26,128 nt of DNA from an uncultured Lachnospiraceae bacterium (GTDB lineage: Bacteria; Bacillota; Clostridia; Lachnospirales; Lachnospiraceae). Made by a program: the position numbers and the translations under genes. Position 1 is the stretch's first letter; each line of letters begins with the position of its first letter. Location: assembly GCA_934432885.1 (NCBI GenBank), contig CAKRYY010000040.1, forward strand, positions 1 through 26,128. The letters run 5' to 3'. Below the pieces are notes generated by a model, which searched no databases, had not been told where the DNA came from, and worked only from the letters and a program-made list of their open reading frames with translations. Positions 6,636 through 14,616 of the stretch are shown here, in pieces.

Positions 6636-7987
6636 TTATGCGACGTCCCGCATGCCAAGATATGCTTCCCACATCTTCTGATACAGCGGGCAGTTCTGTA
6701 AAAGCCATTCTCCGCTTCCCTGTGCAGCAACCTTGCCATTCTCTACAACAACGATGTTATCTGCGTCTGCAATCGTGCCGAACCTATGTGCAATGACAAT
6801 CAGGGTCTTTCCTTTTGTCAGTGCAGAAATTGTTTTTTGTATCATCGCCTCGTTTTCAGGGTCAATGCTTGCCGTCGCTTCATCGTTACCGTTCCGGGCT
6901 TTATTGTCAGATCAACTCCCTTTAATACTGCTTCCTGTGTCTTTCCATAAGTAAAGGTAACATTCTTTAATGCAATCTCTCTATTGCCAAGCGCCACATT
7001 TTCCTGCGGTCTTGTCAGTTCTTCGCTCTCAAGGATCATATTGATTTCTTTTACATTGGTTCCCACAGCCGCAATCTCGTCTACAAAGGACATTGCTGCA
7101 AGGAAAGGCCCTGTAAAGCCCAGAGACAGAACAACGATTGTGAAGAAATCCGGTGCTGAAAGGCTTCCGTGCGCCCAGAGCAGCAGTCCGACTGGCAGAA
7201 CGCCGACCAGAACTGACGGCGTCAGTGACTGCATGACCGACATATATTTCTGATTATCCCGCATCCAGTCCACATAATACTGTGCGTTTTCCTCCACCGC
7301 ACCGGAATATTTGCGGTAGGAGCCTGCGGACTGGCTGAATGCCTTAACAACCTGAATACCGCCGACATATTCCACGATTGCATTTGCCATCCGTTTGCCG
7401 ACCTCCACAGCACCCTGCCAGCGGACTGCATAGGTTTTGCCGCTCTGCATCATAACCACCATGCCGATGATTGTCGTCAAAAGGGAAGCCAGCCCCATTC
7501 TCCAATCTAAAACGAAAATGTAAACCGCAATCAGAACCGGAGCCAGCAGATTTGCCGTCATTTCCGGAATCAGATGTGCCAGTGTCGGTTCCATTCCTTC
7601 TACCCGGTCTACGATAGTCGTCTTATACTGTCCTGACGGCGTATCCAGAATCGTTCCCATCGGAATTCTGGAAAGCTTTGCCAGCATCTTCTTACGCATA
7701 TCCCGCAGTGTATAATAGGTTGCCATATGCGAAATAGCGGTTGACCATGCCGAACAGATAGAACGCACCAGATAGCCTGTTACTAAAAGAATACATCCCG
7801 GCAGACACTTAGAAAGTTCACTGCCCTCTGCAATCAGCCGAATCAGCACTGCAATGCAGGCATACGACAGCATCGTGCCCGCTACGCCAAGCGCCGCCAG
7901 CACTACCGCAGCATAAAATTTTCCATGATACGCTTTCGCCCATCCCCATGCAACCGCAATGGGTGAGGGTTCTTTTTGGTTTTCCAT
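6636..7987 (-). pseudogene. ABC half-transporter with most of its ATPase domain deleted
   Basis: The intact N-terminal membrane domain (from the ATG at 7987, AGAGGAG 9 nt upstream) runs to LKGVDLTIKPGTVT. At about 6883-6886 the sequence jumps directly to DEATASIDPENE in another frame, and the remainder (IVIAHRFGT...MRDVA) continues to 6636. Compared with the intact sister gene, about 130 residues (about 0.39 kb) are missing: Walker A, Q-loop, signature and the start of Walker B. The join is also out of frame, so translation ends after TMKRRQALTLKTRR at 6842. The product could insert in the membrane but cannot bind or hydrolyse ATP. The flanking coding sequence is otherwise undamaged, so the deletion looks recent, or is an assembly error. 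Confidence 0.9.
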
Positions 7988-8021
7988 GTTCTCCATCTCC
8001 TCTTAACTTAAGTTCTCATTT

Positions 8022-8060
8022 TATAGTTACCTTGCACTTATCTGTGTAAGTTTTAACTAA
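8022..8060 (-). promoter_or_regulatory. Possible weak promoter/operator before the ABC genes
   Basis: On the minus strand TACACA, 17 bp, then TATAAA lies about 40 bp ahead of the ABC genes. The -35 region lies within ACTTA-N6-TAAGT, which partly resembles the TetR palindrome. The match to promoter consensus is weak. Confidence 0.3.
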
Positions 8061-8071
8061 CCCTTGTGGTA

Positions 8072-8100
8072 AAAATAAACCCTTCAAAAAGGATTTATTT
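8072..8100 (-). terminator. Weak hairpin after the TetR gene
   Basis: On the minus strand AATAAATCC and GGGTTTATT (one G-U pair) enclose an 8-nt U-rich loop and are followed by TTTTA. The stem is AU-rich, so termination is likely partial. This would let the ABC genes be read both from the TetR promoter and from their own. Confidence 0.4.
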
Positions 8101-8718
8101 CTAAATTCCCAGCAGCCGAAACCAGCCAGCTGAATAGAACTCACGCAGGCTGTCCATATAAACAACCGCCTTTTCTCTGGGCATATCATGCCGCACCGGC
8201 TCAAACATACCGCTGAACATGCCGCTTGCTACAATATGGATAAGCTCCTCCTCTATTGGCTTGGGCATCAGCCCCGCCGCCTGCATCCGCTCAATCAGTG
8301 TAATGCTTGCATTTACTTCAATTTCTGTGAGCCTATCCAGATAGTGCTCATACTTTGTCCCATTTGCACAGCAGACAATCAGCTTGAATGCATCGAAATT
8401 ATCATAAATGTAATGTGTCATCCAGCTGTGTCCCTCATTTGACACCTCTGGAAGATTTTCCAGCTGCTTCTGTACCGGTCTGTCCGCAAACTCACGCTGA
8501 ATTGTACGGTATCTTTCCTCCAGCGTATCGGCAGGTATTTTTACAAGCGCGTCAAACAGCGCTTCCTTATCCGTATAATAGCGGTACAACGCGCCTGTCG
8601 TCACCGAAAGCCTTGCGGCAATATTGCGCATGGACGCTCCGCGAAATCCTTTTTCAAGGAATTCACATTTTCCTGCCTCCAAAAGGTCCGCTGCCAGTTT
8701 TTCATTGATCGGTCTCAT
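8101..8718 (-). CDS. TetR/AcrR-family transcriptional regulator
   Basis: A 205-residue protein with an N-terminal TetR helix-turn-helix (about residues 7-55: AGKCEFLEKGFRGASMRNIA...LSVTTGALYRYYTDKEALFDAL) and an all-helical ligand-binding domain (about 70-205). It is transcribed in the same direction as the two ABC genes that follow, which is the usual layout for a repressor of an efflux system induced by the exported compound. A perfect 19-bp palindrome just upstream of its start codon suggests autorepression. The inducer is unknown. Since the first ABC gene is broken, the regulator may now control a crippled pump. Confidence 0.92.
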   Translation of the reverse strand: MRPINEKLAADLLEAGKCEFLEKGFRGASMRNIAARLSVTTGALYRYYTDKEALFDALVKIPADTLEERYRTIQREFADRPVQKQLENLPEVSNEGHSWMTHYIYDNFDAFKLIVCCANGTKYEHYLDRLTEIEVNASITLIERMQAAGLMPKPIEEELIHIVASGMFSGMFEPVRHDMPREKAVVYMDSLREFYSAGWFRLLGI

Positions 8719-8741
8719 TATTTTCCCGCTCCGTTTTTCTT

Positions 8742-8760
8742 AAGATAACACTGTTATCTT
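8742..8760. promoter_or_regulatory. Perfect 19-bp palindrome, probable TetR operator
   Basis: AAGATAACA-C-TGTTATCTT is an exact palindrome 24 bp before the regulator's ATG. It sits downstream of a TTGACA (about 8794-8799) plus 17-bp spacer plus TGCAAT promoter on the minus strand, so bound repressor would block early transcription. Length and symmetry fit TetR operators. Confidence 0.75.
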
Positions 8761-8844
8761 TCTGCACTGTTATTGCATTTCCATTCTTTATTTTTGTCAA
8801 TATACACTTTGTACTTTTTCAAAAATCATCCCTGTAAATTATTT

Positions 8845-8868
8845 ATGGGCGGGAATCATCCCGCCCAT
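8845..8868 (-). terminator. Strong GC-rich hairpin after the cupin gene
   Basis: ATGGGCGGGA pairs perfectly with TCCCGCCCAT around a 4-nt loop. On the minus strand it is followed by AAATAATTT, giving a strong stem with a poor U-tract. It lies 40 bp beyond the cupin stop codon and ends the Fe-S/cupin unit. Confidence 0.7.
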
Positions 8869-8907
8869 TGTGTCAGCATCCTTATGATATTCCGTAAGGG
8901 TTTTCCC

Positions 8908-9237
8908 TTAAAATACTACGACCAGCAGCATCTTGAACCGTTCTTTTCCATAAACGGCATGCGGATGTCTTGCAGGCATTACGATAGACTCCCCTTCCGT
9001 CAGTTCGTATTTCTCACCGTCAATCGTAATCTCGCCCAATCCGTCAAGGCAGGTCACGAAAGCGTCTCCGCCTGATTCGTGTGTACTGATTTCCTCGCCC
9101 TTGTCAAAGGAAAACAACGTAACACTGACTGCATCATTCTGGGCAAGCGTCCTGCTGACTACCTGTCCCTCCTGATATGCAACCATTTCCTTTAAAGTAA
9201 GCACCTGCGCCTTGTCAATATTTTTGATTCCGCTCAT
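8908..9237 (-). CDS. Small single-domain cupin protein
   Basis: A 109-residue protein with a cupin fold: SFDKGEEISTHESGGDAFVTCLDG contains the first motif (His and Glu ligands) and EGESIVMPARHPHAVYG the second (His ligand). It probably binds a metal or small molecule; no enzymatic activity can be assigned. AAGGGAG lies about 9 nt before the ATG. It follows the Fe-S protein gene by about 63 bp on the same strand, and both are divergent from a Crp/Fnr-type gene. I recall this grouping from anaerobic Clostridia, often near hydroxylamine-reductase genes, which points to redox or nitrosative-stress handling. Confidence 0.85.
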   Translation of the reverse strand: MSGIKNIDKAQVLTLKEMVAYQEGQVVSRTLAQNDAVSVTLFSFDKGEEISTHESGGDAFVTCLDGLGEITIDGEKYELTEGESIVMPARHPHAVYGKERFKMLLVVVF

Positions 9238-9300
9238 TTCAAAATCTCCCTTTCTGATTTTTATCTTCTGTCTTTATTTTACCGGATATTTTACAAAATA

Positions 9301-10014
9301 TCAGTTTTCCAATATTTTTCCATCTGTTGAAATCGTTACAACCTGCCAGGGAATATATTTTCCGCTGTTTTTCAGCGCCGTTACCGCAGCCTGCTCCAGA
9401 CCACCGCAGCAGGGTACCTCCATACGCAGCACCGTAACACTCCTGATATTATTTTCAGCAATAATCCGGGTAAGCTTCTCGCTGTACTGCACATCATCCA
9501 GCTTCGGACAACCGATAATCGTAATCTTCCCGCGCATAAATTCTCTGTGAAAATTTGCGTAGGCATAAGCGGTGCAGTCTGCCGCAATCAACAGCTTTGC
9601 TCCATCAAAGTACGGTGCATTTACCGGAACAAGCCTGATCTGGCAGGGCCACTGCATGAGCTGGGATTCCATCTGTACATCGCCTTTTTCAGTTTCCGTT
9701 GCCGATACAGCCTTTCTTTGGAACTGCTTAAGCCTCTGCCCCGGACAGCCGGAAAAAGCAGGCGCTTTTTCACCATTTTTCTTTTTATTTTCCAAAACAG
9801 CTTTTTCGTCATAAGCTGCTGCTTCACGCTCCACAAAGGTAATCGCGCCAGTCGGACATGTTGGCAGGCAGTCGCCCAACCCATCACAGTAATCATCGCG
9901 TAAAAGCTTTGCTTTGCCGTCTACCATTCCAATCGCGCCCTCATGGCAGGCAGCCGCACACGCACCGCAACCATTGCACTTGCTTTCATCTATCTGGATA
10001 ATTTTTCTTACCAT
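9301..10014 (-). CDS. 4Fe-4S ferredoxin-type protein
   Basis: A 237-residue protein. The N-terminal ferredoxin domain carries one complete cluster motif (CNGCGACAAACHEG). The second motif is altered (CDGLGDCLPTCPTG): the second cysteine of the usual CxxCxxC is replaced, leaving three cysteines. The C-terminal region (about 120-237) has conserved cysteines in WPCQIRLVP, AADCTAYA, IIGCPKLDD and EVPCCGGLEQ, suggesting another metal or redox site. This protein type is common in anaerobic Firmicutes and is probably an electron carrier or redox-sensing partner. AAGGAGGAG lies 8 nt before the ATG. It is divergent from the Crp/Fnr gene across 83 bp and followed by the cupin gene. Confidence 0.88.
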   Translation of the reverse strand: MVRKIIQIDESKCNGCGACAAACHEGAIGMVDGKAKLLRDDYCDGLGDCLPTCPTGAITFVEREAAAYDEKAVLENKKKNGEKAPAFSGCPGQRLKQFQRKAVSATETEKGDVQMESQLMQWPCQIRLVPVNAPYFDGAKLLIAADCTAYAYANFHREFMRGKITIIGCPKLDDVQYSEKLTRIIAENNIRSVTVLRMEVPCCGGLEQAAVTALKNSGKYIPWQVVTISTDGKILEN

Positions 10015-10026
10015 AAAATCTCCTCC

Positions 10027-10059
10027 TTGCTTTTGTAATTTGAGTATACTATAATCAAA
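10027..10059 (+). promoter_or_regulatory. Promoter of the Crp/Fnr gene with embedded palindrome
   Basis: TTGCTT (10027-10032), 17 bp, then a perfect TATAAT (10050-10055). The -10 box is inside a 21-bp near-palindrome, TTTGA-n-TATA-n-TATA-n-TCAAA (10039-10059), in the space shared with the divergent Fe-S gene. It is a probable binding site for the Crp/Fnr-type regulator, controlling both directions. Its half-site spacing is not that of a classic FNR box. Confidence 0.65.
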
Positions 10060-10097
10060 AACAAATTTCTGTGGTTATAACAACGAAAGGATTTTTT

Positions 10098-10754
10098 ATG
10101 TTACAGATGCAGTTTTCTATTTTTCAGGGGATTGGTGAGAAAGAATGGCAGGAAATGCAGTCGCTTTCCTGTACACGCCGTGCTACTTTTGAAAAAAATG
10201 ACATTATTTTCCACGTAGGAAGCGTGGTTCATGAGATTGGACTGGTCATTCACGGCAGCGTTCATATTGAAAGTATTGACCTCTGGGGCAATCAGACTAT
10301 CCTAAGCAATGTCAGTGCAGGTGAAGCCTTTGCCGAGAGCTATGCGCTGTCGCAGACTCCTATGATGGTCGATGCCGTGGCTGCCTCCGCCTGTGAAATC
10401 CTGTTTCTCAATCTGAAATTCTTATCAGATACCAGGTCACAGTCTTTAAAGGATTCATGGCAAAATAAGCTCCTGCAAAATCTGCTGCTGATTTCCGTCC
10501 GCAAAAATCTGGCGCTCTCCACCCGTATTTTCTGCACCTCGCCCAAAAGCGTCCGGGGACGGCTGCTGACCTATCTGTCCTCGGAATCCTTAAAAAATAA
10601 CAGCACTGCCTTTGACCTGCCGTTCAACCGTCAGCAGATGGCAGACTATCTCAATCTTGACCGCAGTGCACTCTCAAAGGAGCTGTGCCGTATGCGGGAT
10701 GAAGGTCTGCTTACCTTCCATAAAAATCATTTTGAATTGAATAACAATAAATAA
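10098..10754 (+). CDS. Crp/Fnr-family transcriptional regulator
   Basis: About 218 residues. The N-terminal cyclic-nucleotide-binding-type beta-roll (about 1-115) includes the SAGEAFAESYAL turn. The C-terminal winged helix (about 150-215) has FNRQQMADYLNLDRSALSKE as recognition region. It lacks the N-terminal cysteine cluster of true FNR, so it does not sense oxygen through a 4Fe-4S cluster by that route; the ligand is unknown. The start at 10098 is chosen because AAAGGA lies 6 nt upstream; the upstream GTG at 10071 has no such site. It is the only plus-strand gene before the ATPase at 24899. It probably controls the divergent Fe-S/cupin genes and itself. Confidence 0.9.
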   Translation: MLQMQFSIFQGIGEKEWQEMQSLSCTRRATFEKNDIIFHVGSVVHEIGLVIHGSVHIESIDLWGNQTILSNVSAGEAFAESYALSQTPMMVDAVAASACEILFLNLKFLSDTRSQSLKDSWQNKLLQNLLLISVRKNLALSTRIFCTSPKSVRGRLLTYLSSESLKNNSTAFDLPFNRQQMADYLNLDRSALSKELCRMRDEGLLTFHKNHFELNNNK

Positions 10755-10763
10755 CCGATTTTC

Positions 10764-11444
10764 TCAGACTGTATACCGCTCCATTGCTTCTTTTTTCCGG
10801 CGCATGGCGCGGGCATAAGCGTCCATATCCGGAAATACCTTATAAAAGAAAACATAGCACAGCACATTGAGCACAATAGCGCAGGATACGTCAATCACAC
10901 TGTGCTGCTTCAAAAACATCGTAGACAGTACAATCGAAACCGCAAGGAGCGCTACAGAAAGGCTGATTTTTTTGTTTGCACGGCACCTTTCATCTCCAAG
11001 CAGGGCAACCAGACAGGCTAGCGCATTAAATACATGGATGCTTGGCAGAATATTGCTCGGCGTATCCACGCGATAAAGCGCACGGACTGCCTGTGTGAAA
11101 ATATCATTTCCATTCAGTATAGGGCGCAGGTCATGTCCATTTGGGTAAAGATAGGAAACCGCCAAAAACAGCGTCATTCCTGTACCGAGTGAAAAAATAA
11201 ACCTGAAATATGCTTCCCTGTCCTGTTGAAAAAAAGCAAAATAAATGACCGTTCCAGCAACAAAGGCAAACCAGAGCAGATAGGGAATAATAAAATACCG
11301 GCAAAACGGAATTTTATCATCTAACGTCGTGTGCAGGATATGCACCGCTCCCTTCCGGTTTTCCAGCCATACGAAAGCCGCCATATAACACACCATATAA
11401 ACCGGTATAATCCAGACATGTCTGTATTTTTTTAAAAATTCCAC
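10764..11444 (-). CDS. PAP2-superfamily membrane phosphatase
   Basis: A 226-residue protein with about six TM helices and all three PAP2 signatures: GHDLRPIL (motif 1 region), PSIHVF (motif 2, catalytic His) and STMFLKQHSVIDV (motif 3, His and Asp). It probably dephosphorylates lipid phosphates or related substrates at the membrane. The start is GTG at 11444 with GAGGA about 6 nt upstream. It follows alkD by about 30 bp and is likely the last gene of the metY-alkD unit. It runs convergently toward the Crp/Fnr gene with only 9 bp between the stop codons, with no clear terminator between them. Confidence 0.88.
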   Translation of the reverse strand: MEFLKKYRHVWIIPVYMVCYMAAFVWLENRKGAVHILHTTLDDKIPFCRYFIIPYLLWFAFVAGTVIYFAFFQQDREAYFRFIFSLGTGMTLFLAVSYLYPNGHDLRPILNGNDIFTQAVRALYRVDTPSNILPSIHVFNALACLVALLGDERCRANKKISLSVALLAVSIVLSTMFLKQHSVIDVSCAIVLNVLCYVFFYKVFPDMDAYARAMRRKKEAMERYTV

Positions 11445-11474
11445 AAATATCCTCTTTTCTCACAGCCAGAGCGC

Positions 11475-12170
11475 CTATTTTCGGATTCGCAGCGTACGTA
11501 GATATGCCTTCTGCTCCTCTGTGATACGAAAGCTTTCCACTGCCTTCTGTATCGTTTTGTTATGAACCCAGACGTCCAGCTTCTGTTTTTCTATATAAGG
11601 TAGCACACTCTCATACTGTTTTGCAAGTGCTGTTGCAAAATACCATGCAATCATCATATTGACGTAATATTCCTGTGACTGAATCTGCGATACTATCCGG
11701 GGATATTCTTCTGAAAAAGCATCATCCAGATAAAACCGCATAAGCATCCCTATCGCAAACCGTATCGTATAGGGATGTGCGCTCTCCTTCCATTCAAGTA
11801 TTTTCGGAAGCAGCTCCTTTAAATGTTTTCCAAAAATCTTAGGGACCAGAATATCACAGGTCGCCCAGTTATCTATATAAGGCAAAAAGGTATCCAGCAT
11901 TTTTATGCAGGCTTCATAGTCCTTGCTTTCCGCAAGCAAAACTGCATGAAGATTGTTCTCCTCATAATATGTATGGGGCAGAATATTTAAAAATTCTGCC
12001 CCTGCTTCGGTTTTTGCAATTTTTTTCGCATAGCTGCGAAGCTGCGGTGAACGGACGCCGATTACCCTCTCAGGTGCTATCGTCGGCATCAGTTTGCTCT
12101 GAAATGCCTGATAGGTCTTATCCTGCATGGAAAACAACGCATCCTGTATTTCTTTTTCAACCGTTTTCAT
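11475..12170 (-). CDS. DNA alkylation repair protein (AlkD-like DNA glycosylase)
   Basis: A 231-residue all-helical HEAT-repeat protein. Typical segments are visible: IGVRSPQLRSYAKKI near residue 37, IDNWATCD near 99, HPYTIRFAIGMLMRFYL, VNMMIAWYFATALAK and KTIQKAVESFRI near the C-terminus. Family members excise positively charged alkylated purines (3-methyl and 7-methyl) without flipping the base. AAGGAG lies 6 nt before the ATG, and only about 9 nt separate it from the metY stop codon, so the two genes are co-transcribed. The functional link to sulfur-amino-acid synthesis is not evident. Confidence 0.9.
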   Translation of the reverse strand: MKTVEKEIQDALFSMQDKTYQAFQSKLMPTIAPERVIGVRSPQLRSYAKKIAKTEAGAEFLNILPHTYYEENNLHAVLLAESKDYEACIKMLDTFLPYIDNWATCDILVPKIFGKHLKELLPKILEWKESAHPYTIRFAIGMLMRFYLDDAFSEEYPRIVSQIQSQEYYVNMMIAWYFATALAKQYESVLPYIEKQKLDVWVHNKTIQKAVESFRITEEQKAYLRTLRIRK

Positions 12171-12179
12171 AGCTTCTCC

Positions 12180-13493
12180 TTATTTACGGATTGCACGGAA
12201 TGCTTCCTCCAAATCCTGTAAAATATCATCGATATTCTCTGTACCGATGGACAGGCGAATCGTATTGGGACGGATACCCTGATCCAGCAGTTCCTCCGGC
12301 GTACACTGGCTGTGCGTCGTCGTTGCCGGATGGATTACCAGAGATTTTACATCCGCTACATTGGCAAGCAGGGAGAAAAGCTCAAGCTGGTCAATGAAAT
12401 CCTTTGCCGTCTGTGCATCGCCCTTGATTTCAAAGGTAAAAATCGAACCGCCGCCATTGGGGAAATATTTCTGGTACAGCTCACGCTGCTTTGCATCCTC
12501 TGATACAGACGGATGGTGCACTGCTTCTACCTGCGGATGATTCTTTAAGTATTCTACAACCTTTAACGCATTTTCCACATGTCGCTCCACACGCAGGGAA
12601 AGGGTCTCAAGTCCCTGCAAGAAGAAAAATGCGTGGAACGGGGAAATGCAGGCTCCCATGTCGCGCAATAAAATCGCGCGTATCTTTGTTATAAACGCTG
12701 CCGGACCCGCCACCTTTGTAAAGCTCAGTCCATGATAGCTGGGATTGGGGTCTGACAGTGAAGGGAATTTTCCAGAGGCTTCCCAGTCAAATTTTCCGCT
12801 GTCGATAATAACACCGCCAAGCGTAGTTCCATGTCCGCCGATAAATTTTGTTGCCGAATGTACGACCACATCTGCACCATGCTCGATTGGTCTGACAAGA
12901 TACGGCGTTGCAAAGGTATTGTCCACAATCAATGGAATCTTATGCGCATGTGCAATCGCCGCCGCTTCTTCAATATCCACTACATCTGAATTTGGATTGC
13001 CAAGCGTCTCAATAAACAGCGCCTTCGTATTTTCCAAAATAGCATTCTCCACCTCAGCCGCATCGAAAATATTGACAAAGGTCGTTGTTACGCCGTACTC
13101 CGGCATCGTATGCGCCAGCAGGTTAAAGGTGCCGCCATAAATATTTTTTGCAGCAACAATATGGTCTCCCGCCTTTGCCAGGTTCTGTATCGTATAGGTC
13201 ACCGCCGCTGCGCCGGAAGCAACTGCAAGCGCCGCCACGCCGCCCTCCAGTGCTGCAATCCGCTTTTCAAACACGTCCTCAGTCGGATTGGTCAGACGTC
13301 CGTAAATATTGCCGCTGTCGGATAAATCAAACCGCGCCGCCGCATGGTCGCAATTCCTGAAAACATAAGAAGAAGTCTGATAAATCGGTACGGCACGTGC
13401 GTCCGTAACCGGATCAGGCTTCTCCTGTCCTACATGCAACTGTAAGGTTTCAAATTTGAATTTTCTCTGGTCTCTTGTTATTTTATCGCTCAT
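12180..13493 (-). CDS. metY: O-acetylhomoserine sulfhydrylase (Cys/Met-metabolism PLP enzyme)
   Basis: About 437 residues, the length expected for O-acetylhomoserine aminocarboxypropyltransferases. It uses sulfide (or methanethiol) and O-acetylhomoserine to make homocysteine (or methionine). Visible motifs: FETLQLHVGQ near the N-terminus, IYGRLTNPT, EGGVAALAVASGAAA (PLP phosphate), VDNTFATPYL and the PLP lysine in HSATKFIGGHG; SIGTENIDDILQDL at the C-terminus is typical. The ATG at 13493 is preferred over the GTG at 13514, which has no ribosome site. It lies downstream of cysK on the same strand but with its own promoter. Confidence 0.92.
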   Translation of the reverse strand: MSDKITRDQRKFKFETLQLHVGQEKPDPVTDARAVPIYQTSSYVFRNCDHAAARFDLSDSGNIYGRLTNPTEDVFEKRIAALEGGVAALAVASGAAAVTYTIQNLAKAGDHIVAAKNIYGGTFNLLAHTMPEYGVTTTFVNIFDAAEVENAILENTKALFIETLGNPNSDVVDIEEAAAIAHAHKIPLIVDNTFATPYLVRPIEHGADVVVHSATKFIGGHGTTLGGVIIDSGKFDWEASGKFPSLSDPNPSYHGLSFTKVAGPAAFITKIRAILLRDMGACISPFHAFFFLQGLETLSLRVERHVENALKVVEYLKNHPQVEAVHHPSVSEDAKQRELYQKYFPNGGGSIFTFEIKGDAQTAKDFIDQLELFSLLANVADVKSLVIHPATTTHSQCTPEELLDQGIRPNTIRLSIGTENIDDILQDLEEAFRAIRK

Positions 13494-13531
13494 GTTACTC
13501 GCCCTTCCCTGCACATCGCATTATTTTTTCT

Positions 13532-13560
13532 ATCTTAACACGATTCAGGGAATGGGGCAA
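13532..13560 (-). promoter_or_regulatory. Promoter of the metY-alkD-PAP2 unit
   Basis: On the minus strand TTGCCC (13555-13560), 17 bp, then TAAGAT (13532-13537), about 40 bp before the metY ATG. I see no T-box or S-box riboswitch in the short leader. Confidence 0.6.
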
Positions 13561-13583
13561 TGGGCGAAGCTTTTTTCATACTT

Positions 13584-14516
13584 TTATTCTGTAAACAGCG
13601 GTGTAGAGTAATATCTGTCACCAGTATCCGGAAGCAGCGCAACAATGGTCTTGCCCTTGTTCTCCGGACGTTTTGCAAGCTGTATTGCAGCATGCAGTGC
13701 GGCGCCGGAAGAAATGCCGACTAAAACGCCCTCTTTCTTTGCGAGCAGCTTTGCGCCTGCAAACGCATCATCATTTTCTATCTTGATAATCTCATCATAT
13801 ATCTTTGTGTTCAGTACATCCGGTACAAAGCCTGCGCCAATACCCTGAATCTTGTGCGCGCCGCCCTTGCCTTCGGAAAGCACCGGTGAAGATGCAGGCT
13901 CTACTGCAACTACCTTTACCTGTGCATTATGCTCCTTTAAATATTCGCCGACACCGGTCAGTGTACCGCCGGTACCTACGCCTGCTACAAATACATCTAC
14001 CTTGCCGTCTGTATCCTCCCAGATTTCCGGTCCTGTTGTCGCCTTATGTGCCGCAGGGTTCGCCGGATTTACAAACTGTCCCGGAATGAAGCTGCCTGGA
14101 ATCTCCTTTGCCAGTTCTTCTGCTTTTGCAATCGCACCCTTCATGCCCTTTGTGCCATCTGTCAGAACAAGCTCTGCGCCGTATGCCTTCAGAATGTTCC
14201 TGCGCTCTACGCTCATGGTTTCAGGCATTGTCAGAATGATGCGGTAGCCCTTTGCTGCTGCGATAGAAGCAAGACCAATACCTGTATTTCCAGAAGTCGG
14301 CTCAATGATAACAGAGCCTTCCTTTAAAAGTCCTTTGCTTTCTGCATCCTCAATCATTGCCTTTGCAATTCTATCCTTAACACTGCCTGCCGGATTGAAA
14401 TATTCCAGCTTTACCAGAACAGTCGCTTCCAGTCCAAGTTCCTTTTCTACATTTACAACTTCTACTAACGGGGTTTTTCCAATCAGCCCCAGCGTTCCCT
14501 TATAAATATTTGCCAT
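13584..14516 (-). CDS. cysK: Cysteine synthase A (O-acetylserine sulfhydrylase)
   Basis: 310 residues from the ATG at 14516, preceded by AAGGAGG with an 8-nt gap; the longer frame begins inside the -35 box and is rejected. PLP fold type II enzyme that makes cysteine from O-acetylserine and sulfide. Visible motifs: [14 protein letters not shown] lysine in [11 protein letters not shown], phosphate/substrate loop [11 protein letters not shown], glycine-rich [15 protein letters not shown] and [11 protein letters not shown] near the C-terminus. EPASSPVLS fits CysK. It lies upstream of metY with its own promoter. It has a probable regulatory inverted repeat between promoter and gene, consistent with sulfur-source control. 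Confidence 0.95.
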   Translation of the reverse strand: MANIYKGTLGLIGKTPLVEVVNVEKELGLEATVLVKLEYFNPAGSVKDRIAKAMIEDAESKGLLKEGSVIIEPTSGNTGIGLASIAAAKGYRIILTMPETMSVERRNILKAYGAELVLTDGTKGMKGAIAKAEELAKEIPGSFIPGQFVNPANPAAHKATTGPEIWEDTDGKVDVFVAGVGTGGTLTGVGEYLKEHNAQVKVVAVEPASSPVLSEGKGGAHKIQGIGAGFVPDVLNTKIYDEIIKIENDDAFAGAKLLAKKEGVLVGISSGAALHAAIQLAKRPENKGKTIVALLPDTGDRYYSTPLFTE

Positions 14517-14533
14517 TTTTATTTCCTCCTTAT

Positions 14534-14597
14534 TCCTATTATTCAAGTAGGATTTATATGTTATATGTATTATTGCGCAGATTATTTGATTTGTCAA
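14534..14597 (-). promoter_or_regulatory. cysK promoter with downstream inverted repeat
   Basis: TTGACA (14592-14597), 17 bp, then AATAAT (14569-14574) on the minus strand. Between the promoter and the RBS lies TCCTA-N9-TAGGA (14534-14552). Its place suggests an operator, for example of an Rrf2-type (CymR-like) cysteine regulator; the identity of the regulator is a guess. Confidence 0.7.
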
Positions 14598-14616
14598 CTA
14601 CAATTTTAAAAGATTC

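Noticed and set aside
6623..6739. N-terminal extension of the intact ABC transporter
   Set aside because: It overlaps the previous coding sequence, resembles no transporter sequence, and 6622 has its own ribosome site.
10039..10059. Canonical FNR box
   Set aside because: The half-sites TTTGA/TCAAA are too far apart for the TTGAT-N4-ATCAA consensus, and the regulator lacks the FNR cysteine cluster.
14517..14597. 27-residue N-terminal extension of CysK
   Set aside because: It covers the promoter -35 and -10 boxes; the family starts at [16 protein letters not shown].
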